Assembly (NCBI RefSeq): GCF_002933875.1
Contig: NZ_BFAV01000157.1
Coordinates: 220,576 to 284,575 of the forward strand
Direction of reading: 5' to 3'
Length of the DNA: 64,000 bases
DNA from: Desulfocucumis palustris
GTDB taxonomy: Bacteria; Bacillota; Desulfotomaculia; Desulfotomaculales; Desulfocucumaceae
The position numbers and the translations under genes were made by a program. Position 1 is the first letter of the stretch, and each line of letters opens with the position of its first letter. The notes beneath the pieces are model-generated. The model was not told the origin of the DNA. It ran no database searches and saw only the letters and a list, made by a program, of their open reading frames with translations. Shown here piece after piece: positions 1 through 9,057 of this stretch.

Positions 1-845
1 AATATAACCGGCCACTCCACCGCGGCCAGGGCGTGCTCGGGCTCGTCCCTGGTTAACAGCAAAAGCAGTGTCGCCCCTCCCAGCGCCACGGTGCCGGACT
101 CCATGTGCAGGTACTGGTGCAGCACAAATCCAGCCACGGTGATGCCAATCACGATGAGACACTTTTTAAGCAGCCTTTGATCCTTTATTTCCTTCTTCTC
201 ATCCATGACTAAAATGCCTTTTTTTAATTCCTCCCTGGCAAACATATCCTTTCTGTAAAGAATTTTCAGCCAGAGCATGGTGGCTATGTGAACCACCACT
301 ATCACAGGGGCCAGCGCTATTACAAAATCCATAAATCCCAGCCCGGTGGCGCTGCCTATCATTATATTGGGAGGGTCGCCTATGAGAGTGGCTGTGCCGC
401 CTATATTGGAGGCCACCACCTCCGCGATTAAAAAAGGTATGGGATTAATTTCTAGCTGCTTGGCTATGGCGAAAGTAACCGGAACTATCAGCAAAACGGT
501 AGTTACATTGTCCAGAAAGGCCGAGGTTATGGCGGTTATTGTGGCCAGGGAAATCATAATTTGGGCCGGCTCTCCTTTAGCCGCCTTGGCCGCGTATACC
601 GCCATGTACTCGAAAACCCCGGTATGCCTGGTTATCCCCACTATAATCATCATGCCTATCAGCAGGCCAATGGTATTGAAATCCACGTATTCCACGGCTT
701 TTTCCTGGCTGATAATCCCCGCGATTATTACAATCATTGCCCCTGCCAGGGCAACCACCGTGCGGTGGATTTTTTCCAGCATAATCATGGCGTATGTAGC
801 CAGAAAAAGTCCCCCTGTAAAATATACCTGGGCTTGAGCCGACAT
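1..845 (-). CDS. ArsB/NhaD-superfamily membrane permease, partial
   Basis: Reads leftward from an ATG at 845 preceded by an AGGGAGGAAA ribosome binding site; the 3' end lies outside the window, so about 281 codons are visible. The product is strongly hydrophobic with many membrane helices. Around residues 100-115 it has FLDNVTTVLLIVPV and near residue 150 ANIGGTATLIGDPPNI, the paired signature of the ion transporter superfamily that contains ArsB, NhaD and the P-permeases. It should move an anion or exchange Na+/H+ across the cytoplasmic membrane; the substrate cannot be read from the sequence. A long leader with a palindrome and possible RNA structure precedes it (846-1190). Confidence 0.85.
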   Translation of the reverse strand, partial: MSAQAQVYFTGGLFLATYAMIMLEKIHRTVVALAGAMIVIIAGIISQEKAVEYVDFNTIGLLIGMMIIVGITRHTGVFEYMAVYAAKAAKGEPAQIMISLATITAITSAFLDNVTTVLLIVPVTFAIAKQLEINPIPFLIAEVVASNIGGTATLIGDPPNIMIGSATGLGFMDFVIALAPVIVVVHIATMLWLKILYRKDMFAREELKKGILVMDEKKEIKDQRLLKKCLIVIGITVAGFVLHQYLHMESGTVALGGATLLLLLTRDEPEHALAAVEWPVI

Positions 846-880
846 TATATTTCCTCCCTAAGCCCTTTCACCGTTTTTCA

Positions 881-910
881 CCGGAAGTTCCTTATAAGGA
901 ACTTTTCCGG
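881..910. promoter_or_regulatory. Palindrome upstream of the permease
   Basis: A perfect 20-bp palindrome, AAGTTCCTTATAAGGAACTT (885-904), extended to an imperfect 30-bp inverted repeat ending in CCGG on both sides. It lies about 40 bp upstream of the permease ATG. It could be an operator or an RNA hairpin in the leader; no U-run follows, so it is not an obvious terminator. Confidence 0.5.
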
Positions 911-960
911 CTCCAATTTTGTGCTCATGGGCCATATTAATTGATTTCATCGAAATATCC

Positions 961-1190
961 CTATCTTAAAGTCCGGTTCATTCCCGTAACCTCCGGGGAA
1001 TAGTGCTTTTGCTCCTTCACAAGAGAAAGAAGCCCACCTGCCCAACCCTGCTTCCGTATAGCTTTACCGGGAAAAACAGACGGGCTGCACTCAGGTTCAC
1101 ACCGGCCACCAGGCTCCCTGGTAAACAAAATTATTTTTTCCAAAGTCTGCTTCTAAAATTATGAGGAGCCCGCGCCGGGAAATGGCTACA
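961..1190 (-). promoter_or_regulatory. Possible structured leader RNA of the permease
   Basis: In the 400-bp gap between the SLC13 gene and the permease, the minus strand is GC-rich and can form several helices: ACCAGG-GAG-CCTGGT, GCTTCTTT paired with GAAGGAGC, ATTCCC paired with GGGAAT, and CCGGT near the 5' side paired with ACCGG near 980. Some stretches (GGGA, then CCGGTGTGAACC, then GCAGCCCG) recall the 5' half of cobalamin riboswitches, but the conserved GCCACTG and 3' CCTGCC boxes are not found, so that assignment is not supported. The only ORF here (60 codons) has no family features. Confidence 0.3.
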
Positions 1191-1245
1191 TTTTTTTTAA
1201 TCCCCGGGTCGCCGGTTAGCAGGACGGTATTTCCTTCCCACCCGG

Positions 1246-2703
1246 CTATTTAATCATCGGGGAAAGGCCGATTATGGGCCAGTAGGTATAGATAAAAATG
1301 GTCATTACCGCCAGCACCAGGATTGTTCCCGGTATGCCCGCCATGAAGAACTCTCCGGTTGTGAACTGCTTCGACTCGTAAGCCATGGCGTTGGGAGCCG
1401 CGCCGATCAGCAGAAACATGGGCAAACCGGCGGCTGCCGTTGCGGTGTAGAGTATCAGCTGCGGATTAACCCCGAGATACTGGGCGATAACCAGGGCCAC
1501 GGGAAGCGTTATGGCTATGGCAGCCACGTTCATTATAAAGTTGGTCATAATAATTACCAGAACGGATACACCAATCACAAAGAACAACCAGGGCGCTCCC
1601 TGCAGCAGGGAAAGCCATTTAATCGCCATCCATTCGGCGGCCCCGGTTTTCCATAATGCAAATCCTATGCTCATTGCACCGCTGAACAGCAAAACAATAT
1701 TCCAGGGAACTTTCTTTTCCAGGTCCTGGACGTCCAATATACCTGTGGCGAAAAACACCAGTCCGGCCAGCAGCAGGGGTATGGAGCGGTCAAGGCCCTT
1801 CAGGGCAGGCACCGCCGCCTGGGCTATAAGCAGGCCCAGGGAGCAGGCAACCCCTATCATTACAAAAATCTCTTCCCTGGACATGGGCCCCAGCTCTTTG
1901 TAAAGCTGCGCAGCCTTCGAACGCAGTCCCGGTATCGTCTTTTTTTCCGGCTTAAATATCACCATCAGCATGGCCCAGGTAAGAAATACAATTATCCAGC
2001 CCAGAGGCATTAAATGCAGTGAAAAATCGATAAAGGATACATCCTGCCCGGTAAACTCCTTGAAAAAGCCGACCGCCGCAGGGTTGCGGGCTCCCCCCAG
2101 CAGAGTGCATATGCTGCCGGCCCCGGCAGTGTAGGCCATCCCGATGAACAGGGCCTTACCGAATTTTGTGGGTTTGGAAGTATGGCCGTCACCCTCGTTA
2201 TAAAGGGCCAGTATGGTTATAAAAATGGGGATAACCGTAGCGGCCACGGCGGTGTGCGCCATCAGGTGCGTGAGCAGCGCGGTTATAACAAAACAGCCCA
2301 GCAGTATCTTCCTGGTGTCCTCACCCACCACAACCAGCATCTTGTAGGCGATTCTTTTGGTCAGTCCCACCTTGGAAAAACTGAGGCCTATCAGCAGGGA
2401 GCCCAAAATGAACAACACGGTGGGGTCCATAAAATCCCTCATGGCGTCCTTGGCGGGGCGGATGGCAAAAAGCGGCTGGAATATGCCTATGGCTATACTG
2501 GTTACGCCAATGGGAATCACCTCAAACACCCACCAGACTCCGGCCAGCAGGAACAGCCCGATAGCCGATTTTCCGGCGGCGGACAGCTCAAAGACCTTGC
2601 CGGAGGGATCCACGGCAGGTTTAAATTCAGGTAAAAAATGAAACAAAAATAAAAGTCCGAGACCCAGCAATAAAAATAACATATTCTTTTTATCAATAGT
2701 CAT
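1246..2703 (-). CDS. SLC13/DASS-family anion:sodium symporter
   Basis: A 485-residue polytopic membrane protein of about the usual DASS length (450-550). The N-terminal half holds WWVFEVIPIGVTS and a GGARNPAAVG loop near residue 210, and the C-terminal half an NVAAIAITLPVAL stretch; these match the two inverted substrate loops of divalent anion:sodium symporters. Expected role is Na+-coupled uptake of a dicarboxylate or sulfate-like anion. The ATG at 2703 follows an AAGGAG site at good distance. It runs in the same direction as the upstream transposase-derived gene and ends in a gap with no clear U-run terminator. Substrate is unresolved. Confidence 0.85.
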   Translation of the reverse strand: MTIDKKNMLFLLLGLGLLFLFHFLPEFKPAVDPSGKVFELSAAGKSAIGLFLLAGVWWVFEVIPIGVTSIAIGIFQPLFAIRPAKDAMRDFMDPTVLFILGSLLIGLSFSKVGLTKRIAYKMLVVVGEDTRKILLGCFVITALLTHLMAHTAVAATVIPIFITILALYNEGDGHTSKPTKFGKALFIGMAYTAGAGSICTLLGGARNPAAVGFFKEFTGQDVSFIDFSLHLMPLGWIIVFLTWAMLMVIFKPEKKTIPGLRSKAAQLYKELGPMSREEIFVMIGVACSLGLLIAQAAVPALKGLDRSIPLLLAGLVFFATGILDVQDLEKKVPWNIVLLFSGAMSIGFALWKTGAAEWMAIKWLSLLQGAPWLFFVIGVSVLVIIMTNFIMNVAAIAITLPVALVIAQYLGVNPQLILYTATAAAGLPMFLLIGAAPNAMAYESKQFTTGEFFMAGIPGTILVLAVMTIFIYTYWPIIGLSPMIK

Positions 2704-2737
2704 TTTTAATCATCTCCTTCTTATTAAAGCCAGTCAG

Positions 2738-3703
2738 TCAATCGACTTTAATATGTTCTCCCGCTCCCTGTTTGCCCCGGCGGACAAAATCAATACCGTC
2801 GCTTAGCAGCGCATCCATAATGAGTTTTTTATAAAACTGTGATGTAAAGAATACCTCCGCCGCGTCTTTCCAGTAAAATCCCGTGTTTTTTACAAAGGGT
2901 TTAAGCCTGCGGAAAACATAATACATGTGCTCTATGCTTTGGGAAACCAGGGATACTGCCAGCTCAACATTTTTCCTGGCGGCCCGGCCCCGGCTGATCA
3001 GATAGTACTTTTCCGCACCGGCAGTTTCGGTGCCCGGTTTGTACATGTATACCAACTGGGGCTTTTCACCTTTTTCCAGCAGGACATTTTTGAACTCATG
3101 TGCGTTGTAGGATTTTTCACATAATAGATACAAAAAAAAGGCCGGTTTGTATTTTTCCGCGACTTCCCGGAGGCTGTTGATATCGGTCCCCGGCAGAAAA
3201 CACTTCAGCGGCAGGCCGTTATGCCCAAACACAAAGAATGCTGTAGCGGATTCCCGGTTAATTACCTGGTCCAGTCTTTTAACAAGCAGTATGAGTCCCC
3301 TGGATATTTCCCTGCCTCCATACTCCCCCGCCTGATCCGGGAAGGAGCGCCGCACAGTTTTTTTTGAACGGGAAGGCCGTTTCTTCTCCGACAAAATGAC
3401 CCTGCCAAGTACATCTTCCGCACAGCCGGAGGGTTTAAATATTCTCTCAACCGCCATAATTATTGCTATTTTATAATACTTCCCCCAGGGCATATCGTAT
3501 TTTCTCAGTTCCCTGGCCCTTTTTATCACATTCTGTAATTTATCCACAACAGACTCTGCTTTTTGTCTTGACAAATCACTGAGATTGGCAACATTCATAA
3601 TCAGCCGCTGCCTGGATTTGTCACCATCCCTGTAGCTTTCGGACAGCCTAAGGTATTGGTATTCCTTTCCGTTGTGGTTTGCCTTAACCAAGCGGAAATA
3701 CAT
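2738..3703 (-). CDS. Degenerate IS1634/IS4-like transposase-derived protein
   Basis: A 321-residue intact ORF with a good GGAGGT site before the ATG. The first 50 residues (MYFRLVKANHNGKEYQYLRL and following) look like the N-terminus of IS1634-type IS4-family transposases. Further on, GLPLKCFLPGTDIN near residue 165 resembles the transposase GLPL..PGN region, and the LCEKSYNAHEFKNVLLEKG segment matches the next conserved block, but the catalytic Asp expected there is replaced. It is also much shorter than active IS1634 transposases (450-550 residues). No flanking inverted repeats or target duplication are visible. It is either a decayed transposase that still has a full ORF or a domesticated protein; I cannot choose between them. 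Confidence 0.6.
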   Translation of the reverse strand: MYFRLVKANHNGKEYQYLRLSESYRDGDKSRQRLIMNVANLSDLSRQKAESVVDKLQNVIKRARELRKYDMPWGKYYKIAIIMAVERIFKPSGCAEDVLGRVILSEKKRPSRSKKTVRRSFPDQAGEYGGREISRGLILLVKRLDQVINRESATAFFVFGHNGLPLKCFLPGTDINSLREVAEKYKPAFFLYLLCEKSYNAHEFKNVLLEKGEKPQLVYMYKPGTETAGAEKYYLISRGRAARKNVELAVSLVSQSIEHMYYVFRRLKPFVKNTGFYWKDAAEVFFTSQFYKKLIMDALLSDGIDFVRRGKQGAGEHIKVD

Positions 3704-4370
3704 TGTTTTACCTCCAATTGACCTTATTCTATTGTCACCACCCCTTTAGCCTTATTAACTCTTAATAGCGACACGGCGGGTTTTATTCTTTCAGGGAATG
3801 TATTTTTACATATGATTGAGTTCACATTCCCAAGAAAAACAATTATGGTCCGAATGTCACTACTAATTATCCTGTTTTTTCGAATCCTCCCCGACAAACA
3901 GATGAATATCCACCCTAAAAATTGTTTCAGACACGTTGTCAATAATCCGCTCAGGACAGACTGCAGGAATAAAATTTTGTCACCATGGTGCTTGAGAAAT
4001 ATTATACAATATCAAAATTTTTTTGCCAACACATTTTTGCCACTACAGATTAAAATTCCGCCAACTTGCACATCACCACCGGCAACAACAACCGGGCCAC
4101 AAGAAATTTCCCCGTGGTTTCACGCGCGAACAACCGGGATAACAGACCAAACAAAAAAATGCCCGCGAAAGGCAAACCTCAAAAAGAAGTATTTTATTTT
4201 AAATAAGAACTCCCGCAGACCAGAGGGTCCCTTTTGGGGGGACATAGGAATTCAGGCCGAGGGGCAGTGAACTGCCACTCCCTTCGCTCTCGCTTCGCGA
4301 GTAAGGAAGACTAAAGTTGTGGGGACTTCCCGGCGGGAAAGTTAAACTCTATTTAAAGCTCCAAAAGAGT
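3704..4370. other. Intergenic region with small hairpins
   Basis: About 670 bp with no convincing gene. The open frames here have no ribosome binding site and low-complexity translations. Two perfect small hairpins are visible: GGCAGT-GA-ACTGCC at 4263-4276 and CTCGC-TTC-GCGAG just downstream, followed by an imperfect inverted repeat ACTTCCCG/CGGGAAAGT around 4325-4342. They lie ahead of the promoter for the downstream plus-strand gene; they could be remnants of a small repeat element. Confidence 0.4.
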
Positions 4371-4399
4371 TTTTAGGTATTGTGATTTTTTGTTATAAT
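4371..4399 (+). promoter_or_regulatory. Candidate sigma-A promoter (extended -10)
   Basis: TGTTATAAT at 4391-4399 is a perfect extended -10 element. The hexamer 17 bp upstream (TTTTAG) is a weak -35. It lies about 90 bp ahead of the ATG at 4487 and no other gene intervenes. Confidence 0.45.
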
Positions 4400-4486
4400 A
4401 TATACCTGCATATAAATACAAGCATATTTTTCCAGCAGTGCTCCATTTTTAAAACCGCAGAATATACAACCGGAAGCAGGGGATAA

Positions 4487-6727
4487 ATGTTGAAACTCAT
4501 CAGGAAAATTTGTCATATGGTCATTATAATTTTTATCTGCTGCTTGATATTCTCTCCGGGGCCGGCTGCCGCCGGGACAACGGCGCCCGGCCGCTTTATC
4601 ATAGTGGTGCTTGATCAAATCGGACTGGAAGACTTAAGCGACCCTTCGCTCAAAAATATTAATTACCTCATTGAAAACGGGGCTGTCGCTTTAATGAACA
4701 ACCGCACCGGCGGCGCCTCAATTGCCGATAACACCTTTACCACCGTGGGCGCCGGCAGCCGGGCGGTGGGTTATCCGGCGGCGGCACAGGCATTTAACGC
4801 CGGAGATAAAATAAACAGCCACAATGTGGAGGATATTTACCTGCGCCGGAATGAGGAACATAACTTAACCCCTCACAATATATTAAACCTTAACACGGAT
4901 CAGCTTAAAACACTAAACAGTAACCGCCATTACAACGTACATATAGGCGCGACGGGCGACCTTCTCAACTCGGCGGGAATAAGCACCGCCGTGCTGGGAA
5001 ATTCCGACATGCCGCCGGAGGATTCCTCTTTCCCCGGTTATATTTACGGCCGCCAGGCAGTCTCCTTGCTAATGGACGGCAGGGGAGTGGTTGATTACGG
5101 CGATATTTCCGGCGATTTATTAATGGCCGACAAAAGCGCGCCCTTTGGTGTCCGCACCGACGAAAAAAGGCTGTTATCCCGCTTTACTGAGAATTACGGC
5201 CGCTGCAAGGTAATTATAATTGACTTCGGCGATACCACCCGGGCGGCCGTTTACACCGGAAAATCCAATGAAATAATTTCTAACAGGCACACATCCGCGG
5301 CTTTAAAAAGAGCCGATGATTTTATCGGGCGGGTATTGCGGCAGATTGATTTAAAAAGGGATTGCCTGGCGGTACTGGCTCCCACACCGTCGCAGAAAAG
5401 CATAAGCCTGGGCAATACCCTGACCCCGGTTATTTTGACGGGAAACGGCGTTAATAAGGGCCTGCTGACCTCGGGCAGCACACACCGGAAGGGAATAGTA
5501 GCCAATATCGACGTGGCCCCGACCATACTCGGTTTTTATAACATCGATAAAACAGAGGCCATATACGGCCAGAAAATCACATCTCTTCCCTCCGGCAACC
5601 AAATGGAATACCTCCGGGATATTGAAAACAAGCTGGTGGACAATACAACACGCCGCCTGCCGATGCTAAGCGCCGTGGCTTATTACACCCTGGCCATACT
5701 GATCGTATCGTTGCTGATATTCATTTTGCACCTTTTCGGCGTGGAAACCTCCGACCTTTTAAAAAAGTTTCTGCTGGCAAACTATCTGGCCATATTTTCC
5801 CTGCCCCTGGCCCTCTTACTGCTGGCAGTCCCCGGGGCCTTAACCGTAGGGCAGTCCTTTATTGCCCTGCTGTTGATCATTCTGCTGATCACGGGGCTGT
5901 ACTACCCGCTGTACAGGAAATACAACATTTTATATTACATATCGGGCATAAGCCTTACCTTTATAGCAATACTCTTCGCGGATTTATTCACCGGTGCCGA
6001 CTTGATTGTCACCTCGCCGCTGGGATATGATCCCCAGTCCGGCGCGCGTTTTTACGGAATCGGAAATGAATTCATGGGCGCTGTGATAGGGGCTTCAACT
6101 CTGGGTATCGCCACGTTCATGGACATCAAAAAATTTAAAGGCCGTTTATTGCTGGCAGGTGTCCTAATGCTGGGAATTCTTTTTGTACTGGTATATCCGG
6201 GCCTGGGCTCCAAGGCCGGAGCCTCCATATCCGTCACGGCGGCCTTTGTTACTTTGATATGGCTGCTGTCCGGCTACCGCACCGGAAAAAAACAGGTATT
6301 TATCGTGATCATCGCGGTGCTGCTGGTTATCGCCGCCATATCCGTAATTGATTCAATAGGCGTTCCCCGCACCCATGTGGGCAGGGCAATTAAAGAATTC
6401 CAGGCAGGCGGCTGGGAAAACATTTATAACATAATAATAAGAAAAATCAGCATGAATTTCCGCCTGATGCGGTACTCTTACTGGAGCGGCATGCTCATTG
6501 TGTCCCTGCTGTTAATGCTTGTAATGTTTAAATTCAAACTGAACTTTCTGGACAGCATCCGCAGAACCGCACCACAAACCCTTAACGGATGCCATGCCGG
6601 ACTGCTGGGGGCGGCGGTGGCGCTGTTTACCAACGATGCGGGGATAGTGGCCGCAGCCACGGCGGTAATTTATCCGGTGTTTTGCATGCTCTCGCTAAAC
6701 CTTCTGAACCTTAAGGATAACAAATAA
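4487..6727 (+). CDS. Phosphatase/sulfatase-superfamily domain fused to a polytopic membrane domain
   Basis: A 746-residue protein with an N-terminal signal segment (residues 1-30, cleavage plausible after AAA), an extracytoplasmic domain (about 35-385) and a C-terminal membrane domain of roughly nine helices (390-740). The soluble part has the layout of the alkaline phosphatase/phosphodiesterase superfamily: an early metal-site VVLDQIG, a DNTFTTVGAGSRAVG segment where the nucleophile would lie, and VAPTILGF near residue 345. The membrane part holds GARFYGIGNEFMGA around residue 520. Substrate and pathway are unknown; an envelope lipid or polymer is a guess. Monocistronic, with its own upstream promoter and no partner gene on the same strand. 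Confidence 0.6.
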   Translation: MLKLIRKICHMVIIIFICCLIFSPGPAAAGTTAPGRFIIVVLDQIGLEDLSDPSLKNINYLIENGAVALMNNRTGGASIADNTFTTVGAGSRAVGYPAAAQAFNAGDKINSHNVEDIYLRRNEEHNLTPHNILNLNTDQLKTLNSNRHYNVHIGATGDLLNSAGISTAVLGNSDMPPEDSSFPGYIYGRQAVSLLMDGRGVVDYGDISGDLLMADKSAPFGVRTDEKRLLSRFTENYGRCKVIIIDFGDTTRAAVYTGKSNEIISNRHTSAALKRADDFIGRVLRQIDLKRDCLAVLAPTPSQKSISLGNTLTPVILTGNGVNKGLLTSGSTHRKGIVANIDVAPTILGFYNIDKTEAIYGQKITSLPSGNQMEYLRDIENKLVDNTTRRLPMLSAVAYYTLAILIVSLLIFILHLFGVETSDLLKKFLLANYLAIFSLPLALLLLAVPGALTVGQSFIALLLIILLITGLYYPLYRKYNILYYISGISLTFIAILFADLFTGADLIVTSPLGYDPQSGARFYGIGNEFMGAVIGASTLGIATFMDIKKFKGRLLLAGVLMLGILFVLVYPGLGSKAGASISVTAAFVTLIWLLSGYRTGKKQVFIVIIAVLLVIAAISVIDSIGVPRTHVGRAIKEFQAGGWENIYNIIIRKISMNFRLMRYSYWSGMLIVSLLLMLVMFKFKLNFLDSIRRTAPQTLNGCHAGLLGAAVALFTNDAGIVAAATAVIYPVFCMLSLNLLNLKDNK

Positions 6728-6850
6728 ACCACTAAAACTGATTTTTAGCCGAATTTAGCAATTCCTGTAAAAAAGGATAAATTAATGTGGATTTTAACAA
6801 ACCTCAGCCGCAATAATTATTTCGGCTTCAGCTTTCTTGACATCCAGAAA

Positions 6851-6873
6851 AAGAAAATCCGGGGAATCCCCGG
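6851..6873 (-). terminator. Rho-independent terminator
   Basis: On the minus strand CCGGGGATTCCCCGG is followed by ATTTTCTTTTT. It lies 110 bp beyond the stop of the small membrane gene at 6983 and closes the YeiH-type exporter unit. Confidence 0.7.
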
Positions 6874-6982
6874 AATAATAAAGGTTTAACATGTCTTAGC
6901 CAGACCGGCGCCACGGCTGCCGGACACAGGCCGGATACCGGCAAATGCCTCGGCCACAGGCCAAAAGTGCTTTAGTGCTTTA

Positions 6983-7153
6983 TTAGAGTATTTCAAAAAC
7001 GCCTATGAATACAACCAGCAAGGCTATACCCAGTCCCAGGGAATAGCCGATAAGCTTTTTCTCCACCGGGAGCAAATCGTGCCATTCTTCCTCTTCTATG
7101 GCCAGGGCGTTGGCCGTCTGCTGTTCCGCTTCCTTTATTTTACCCTCAGTCAT
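6983..7153 (-). CDS. Small single-pass membrane protein
   Basis: A 56-residue protein with an acidic N-terminal half (EEEEWHDLLPVEKK) and one C-terminal membrane helix (about residues 33-55). Two ATGs follow AGGAGG; the second (7153) has the proper seven-base spacing and is taken as the start. It lies 114 bp downstream of the YeiH-type transporter on the same strand and shares its terminator, which suggests an accessory subunit of that transporter. I do not recognise the family. Confidence 0.6.
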   Translation of the reverse strand: MTEGKIKEAEQQTANALAIEEEEWHDLLPVEKKLIGYSLGLGIALLVVFIGVFEIL

Positions 7154-7267
7154 TTTCATTCCTCCTATAATTGGGGACATCACTTCACATAATTCCGGGG
7201 CATCCCTTCCAGGAATTGTTTAAGAGTAATGAATTCTGCCGGTCCGGGAAGGTGTGACCCCTTGACC

Positions 7268-8767
7268 TCAGCCTACCACCGGAGGCATTATGCCATGATA
7301 GAAAATCCACGATATCAAAAGCCCCACCCAGAGGATAAAGGCAAAGAGACAGACCGCGTATACCGCTATCACGCGCCCCAGTCCGGCCCTCCACAGCTTG
7401 CGCACGTTGGTGACCAGGCCGATGGAGAAAAAGCAAAGGGCAAAAAATATTGTTCTCAGGGCGTTGGCCTGATCAGAGCCCGCCTGGGCGCTTTTTATCA
7501 TCGCCGGGTTGTTCAGTCCCACCAGCAGCAATATCCCGAAGGTAATGACAAAACCTATCACAAATTTGGGGAAGCGGTCCCAGATTTCCCGGGCTTTAAC
7601 CCTGTGGCCGGCTTCCCGGGCGCCGCATTTGTCAATTTTAAAAACAGACCAGATGATAGCCAGTATAAAAGCCCACACACCGATAAAAATGTCGATGAAC
7701 ACTTTTGTGGTGGTGGTGGCCATCAGCATCCAGCCCTCTTCCCATTTTACCCCCATTTCCGTCAAGGCCCGGGCCCGTATCAGCGAGTCGGTAATGGCCC
7801 CGCTGGCCACGGCCCCCCCGTCGCTCTTTACCGCCAGGCCCATCCAGGCTCCGGCCACCATGGGCTCCTGATAGAGCAGGAAAGACGCCAGCCAGGGCAA
7901 AAACAGCAACTCCACGGCCACAAACACTATAATAACCGCCGCCAGCACCACCGGTACCACCGGCCGGGAGCGTATGGCGCCGCCGGTGGCTATGGCCGCC
8001 GAAACACCGCAGATGGATATCCCCGACGCCAGGGGGGCGGCCCATTCCGGGGTAAATCTGAAATATCTGCGGGATATGAAATATACCACCGGCCAGTATA
8101 TCAAATACGCCTCCACAACCGCGCAGAGCCCCCGGATAATTACCGTTTTGCCGAGGTCCAGGGCACCCACGGTTTTAATGCCTATGGCCGCGCCCAATAT
8201 GACTATGCCGGTTTTAATGAACCATTCCGGCTTGGCCGCGTCCTCCAAAAATTTGGCGAACCCTGTGAAAAAGTTGCCGATTATTAAACCTATTATCATT
8301 GCAAACACAAAACCCATTTCACCGAGGCTTAAAGACCAGGTTATGCCGAACTTTGCCTGTTTGTCGGGGGTGGCCGCGATATACGCGTTTTCACCGATAA
8401 TCATACATATATAAGTAATCCAGAATATAATGGTGAAGCCCGCAATATACCTTTTAACATTGGCGCCCATGGCAGCGGCGCCAATGGCGGTGACCACAAG
8501 CAGGAATAAATAAGTCAGCACCAGGGAGGTTACACCGGCCATGCTGCCCTGGTATGTTTTGGAAATTGGCGCAATGGCCTTGGAAATATCCATCCAGGTT
8601 GACGCCTTAACCACCCAGCCAAGCAAATCCGATCCGAAGATTGGCCCCAGTCCAAGTAAAAATATAAACAGCCCGAGCCAAACGGCCCACCAATCTTCAT
8701 TCTTTAGAAGCGGTTTTCTTTCACAATATACCTCGTTGCCTTCCACTCCCCATAATCCCCCTTTCAT
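7268..8767 (-). CDS. YeiH/UPF0324-family putative sulfate exporter
   Basis: A 499-residue membrane protein with about 11-12 hydrophobic helices. The central block KTGIVILGAAIGIKTVGAL and GISICGVSAAIATGGAIRS (residues about 195-265) is typical of the UPF0324/YeiH family, often annotated as putative sulfate exporters although the substrate is not established. It is longer than Escherichia coli YeiH because of extra helices at the N-terminus. The ATG at 8767 has no strong ribosome binding site; in-frame GTG codons just downstream could be the real start. A small membrane protein follows on the same strand. Confidence 0.75.
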   Translation of the reverse strand: MKGGLWGVEGNEVYCERKPLLKNEDWWAVWLGLFIFLLGLGPIFGSDLLGWVVKASTWMDISKAIAPISKTYQGSMAGVTSLVLTYLFLLVVTAIGAAAMGANVKRYIAGFTIIFWITYICMIIGENAYIAATPDKQAKFGITWSLSLGEMGFVFAMIIGLIIGNFFTGFAKFLEDAAKPEWFIKTGIVILGAAIGIKTVGALDLGKTVIIRGLCAVVEAYLIYWPVVYFISRRYFRFTPEWAAPLASGISICGVSAAIATGGAIRSRPVVPVVLAAVIIVFVAVELLFLPWLASFLLYQEPMVAGAWMGLAVKSDGGAVASGAITDSLIRARALTEMGVKWEEGWMLMATTTTKVFIDIFIGVWAFILAIIWSVFKIDKCGAREAGHRVKAREIWDRFPKFVIGFVITFGILLLVGLNNPAMIKSAQAGSDQANALRTIFFALCFFSIGLVTNVRKLWRAGLGRVIAVYAVCLFAFILWVGLLISWIFYHGIMPPVVG

Positions 8768-8928
8768 GGTTTACTTGCCCAACATTCTCCCGGCGACAAG
8801 CACCGGACGGTTTTGCATAATTTTGCCATATACCACCCCCTTGTTTTATAATATTCATCAGTTAGACAATTATTTATATTGATATCATCGAAATTAACGC
8901 ATATCCACGGCAACACAAAAAGGTGATT

Positions 8929-8956
8929 AAAAATCCCTCGCCACGGCGGGATTTTT
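8929..8956. terminator. Bidirectional terminator-like hairpin between divergent genes
   Basis: AAAAATCC-CT-CGCC-AC-GGCG-GGATTTTT forms a stem with an A-run on one side and a T-run on the other, so it can act on both strands. Neither neighbouring gene runs into it: the exporter starts at 8767 and goes left, the dehydrogenase starts at 9325 and goes right. It may end an unannotated short transcript or insulate the two promoters. Confidence 0.55.
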
Positions 8957-9057
8957 CGCCACAGGTATTTTGCAGTTTAATACCAAGTTTGAAATACAAC
9001 TCGATGCGTTATTGCATTATGCATGGTGGTTGAAAAATCAATAAACCTAATCACGTA

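Noticed and set aside
961..1143. 60-codon ORF on the minus strand in the permease leader
   Set aside because: No ribosome binding site and a Cys/Gly/Pro-rich translation without family likeness; the DNA is better explained as leader structure.
961..1190. Cobalamin riboswitch
   Set aside because: The GGTGTGAA and GCAGCCCG pieces look alike, but the GCCACTG core and the 3' conserved box are not present, and the downstream gene is not a usual target.
3812..4270. 152-codon plus-strand ORF
   Set aside because: No start signal, low-complexity translation, and the DNA composition is that of an intergenic region.
7229..8287. 352-codon plus-strand ORF opposite the YeiH-type gene
   Set aside because: It is the antisense frame of a well-conserved membrane protein, rich in Gln/His/Gly/Pro, with no ribosome binding site.
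8814..8829. Sigma-54-like TGGCAAAATTATGCA ahead of the YeiH-type gene
   Set aside because: Only nine bases between GG and GC; the spacing of ten is nearly invariant.
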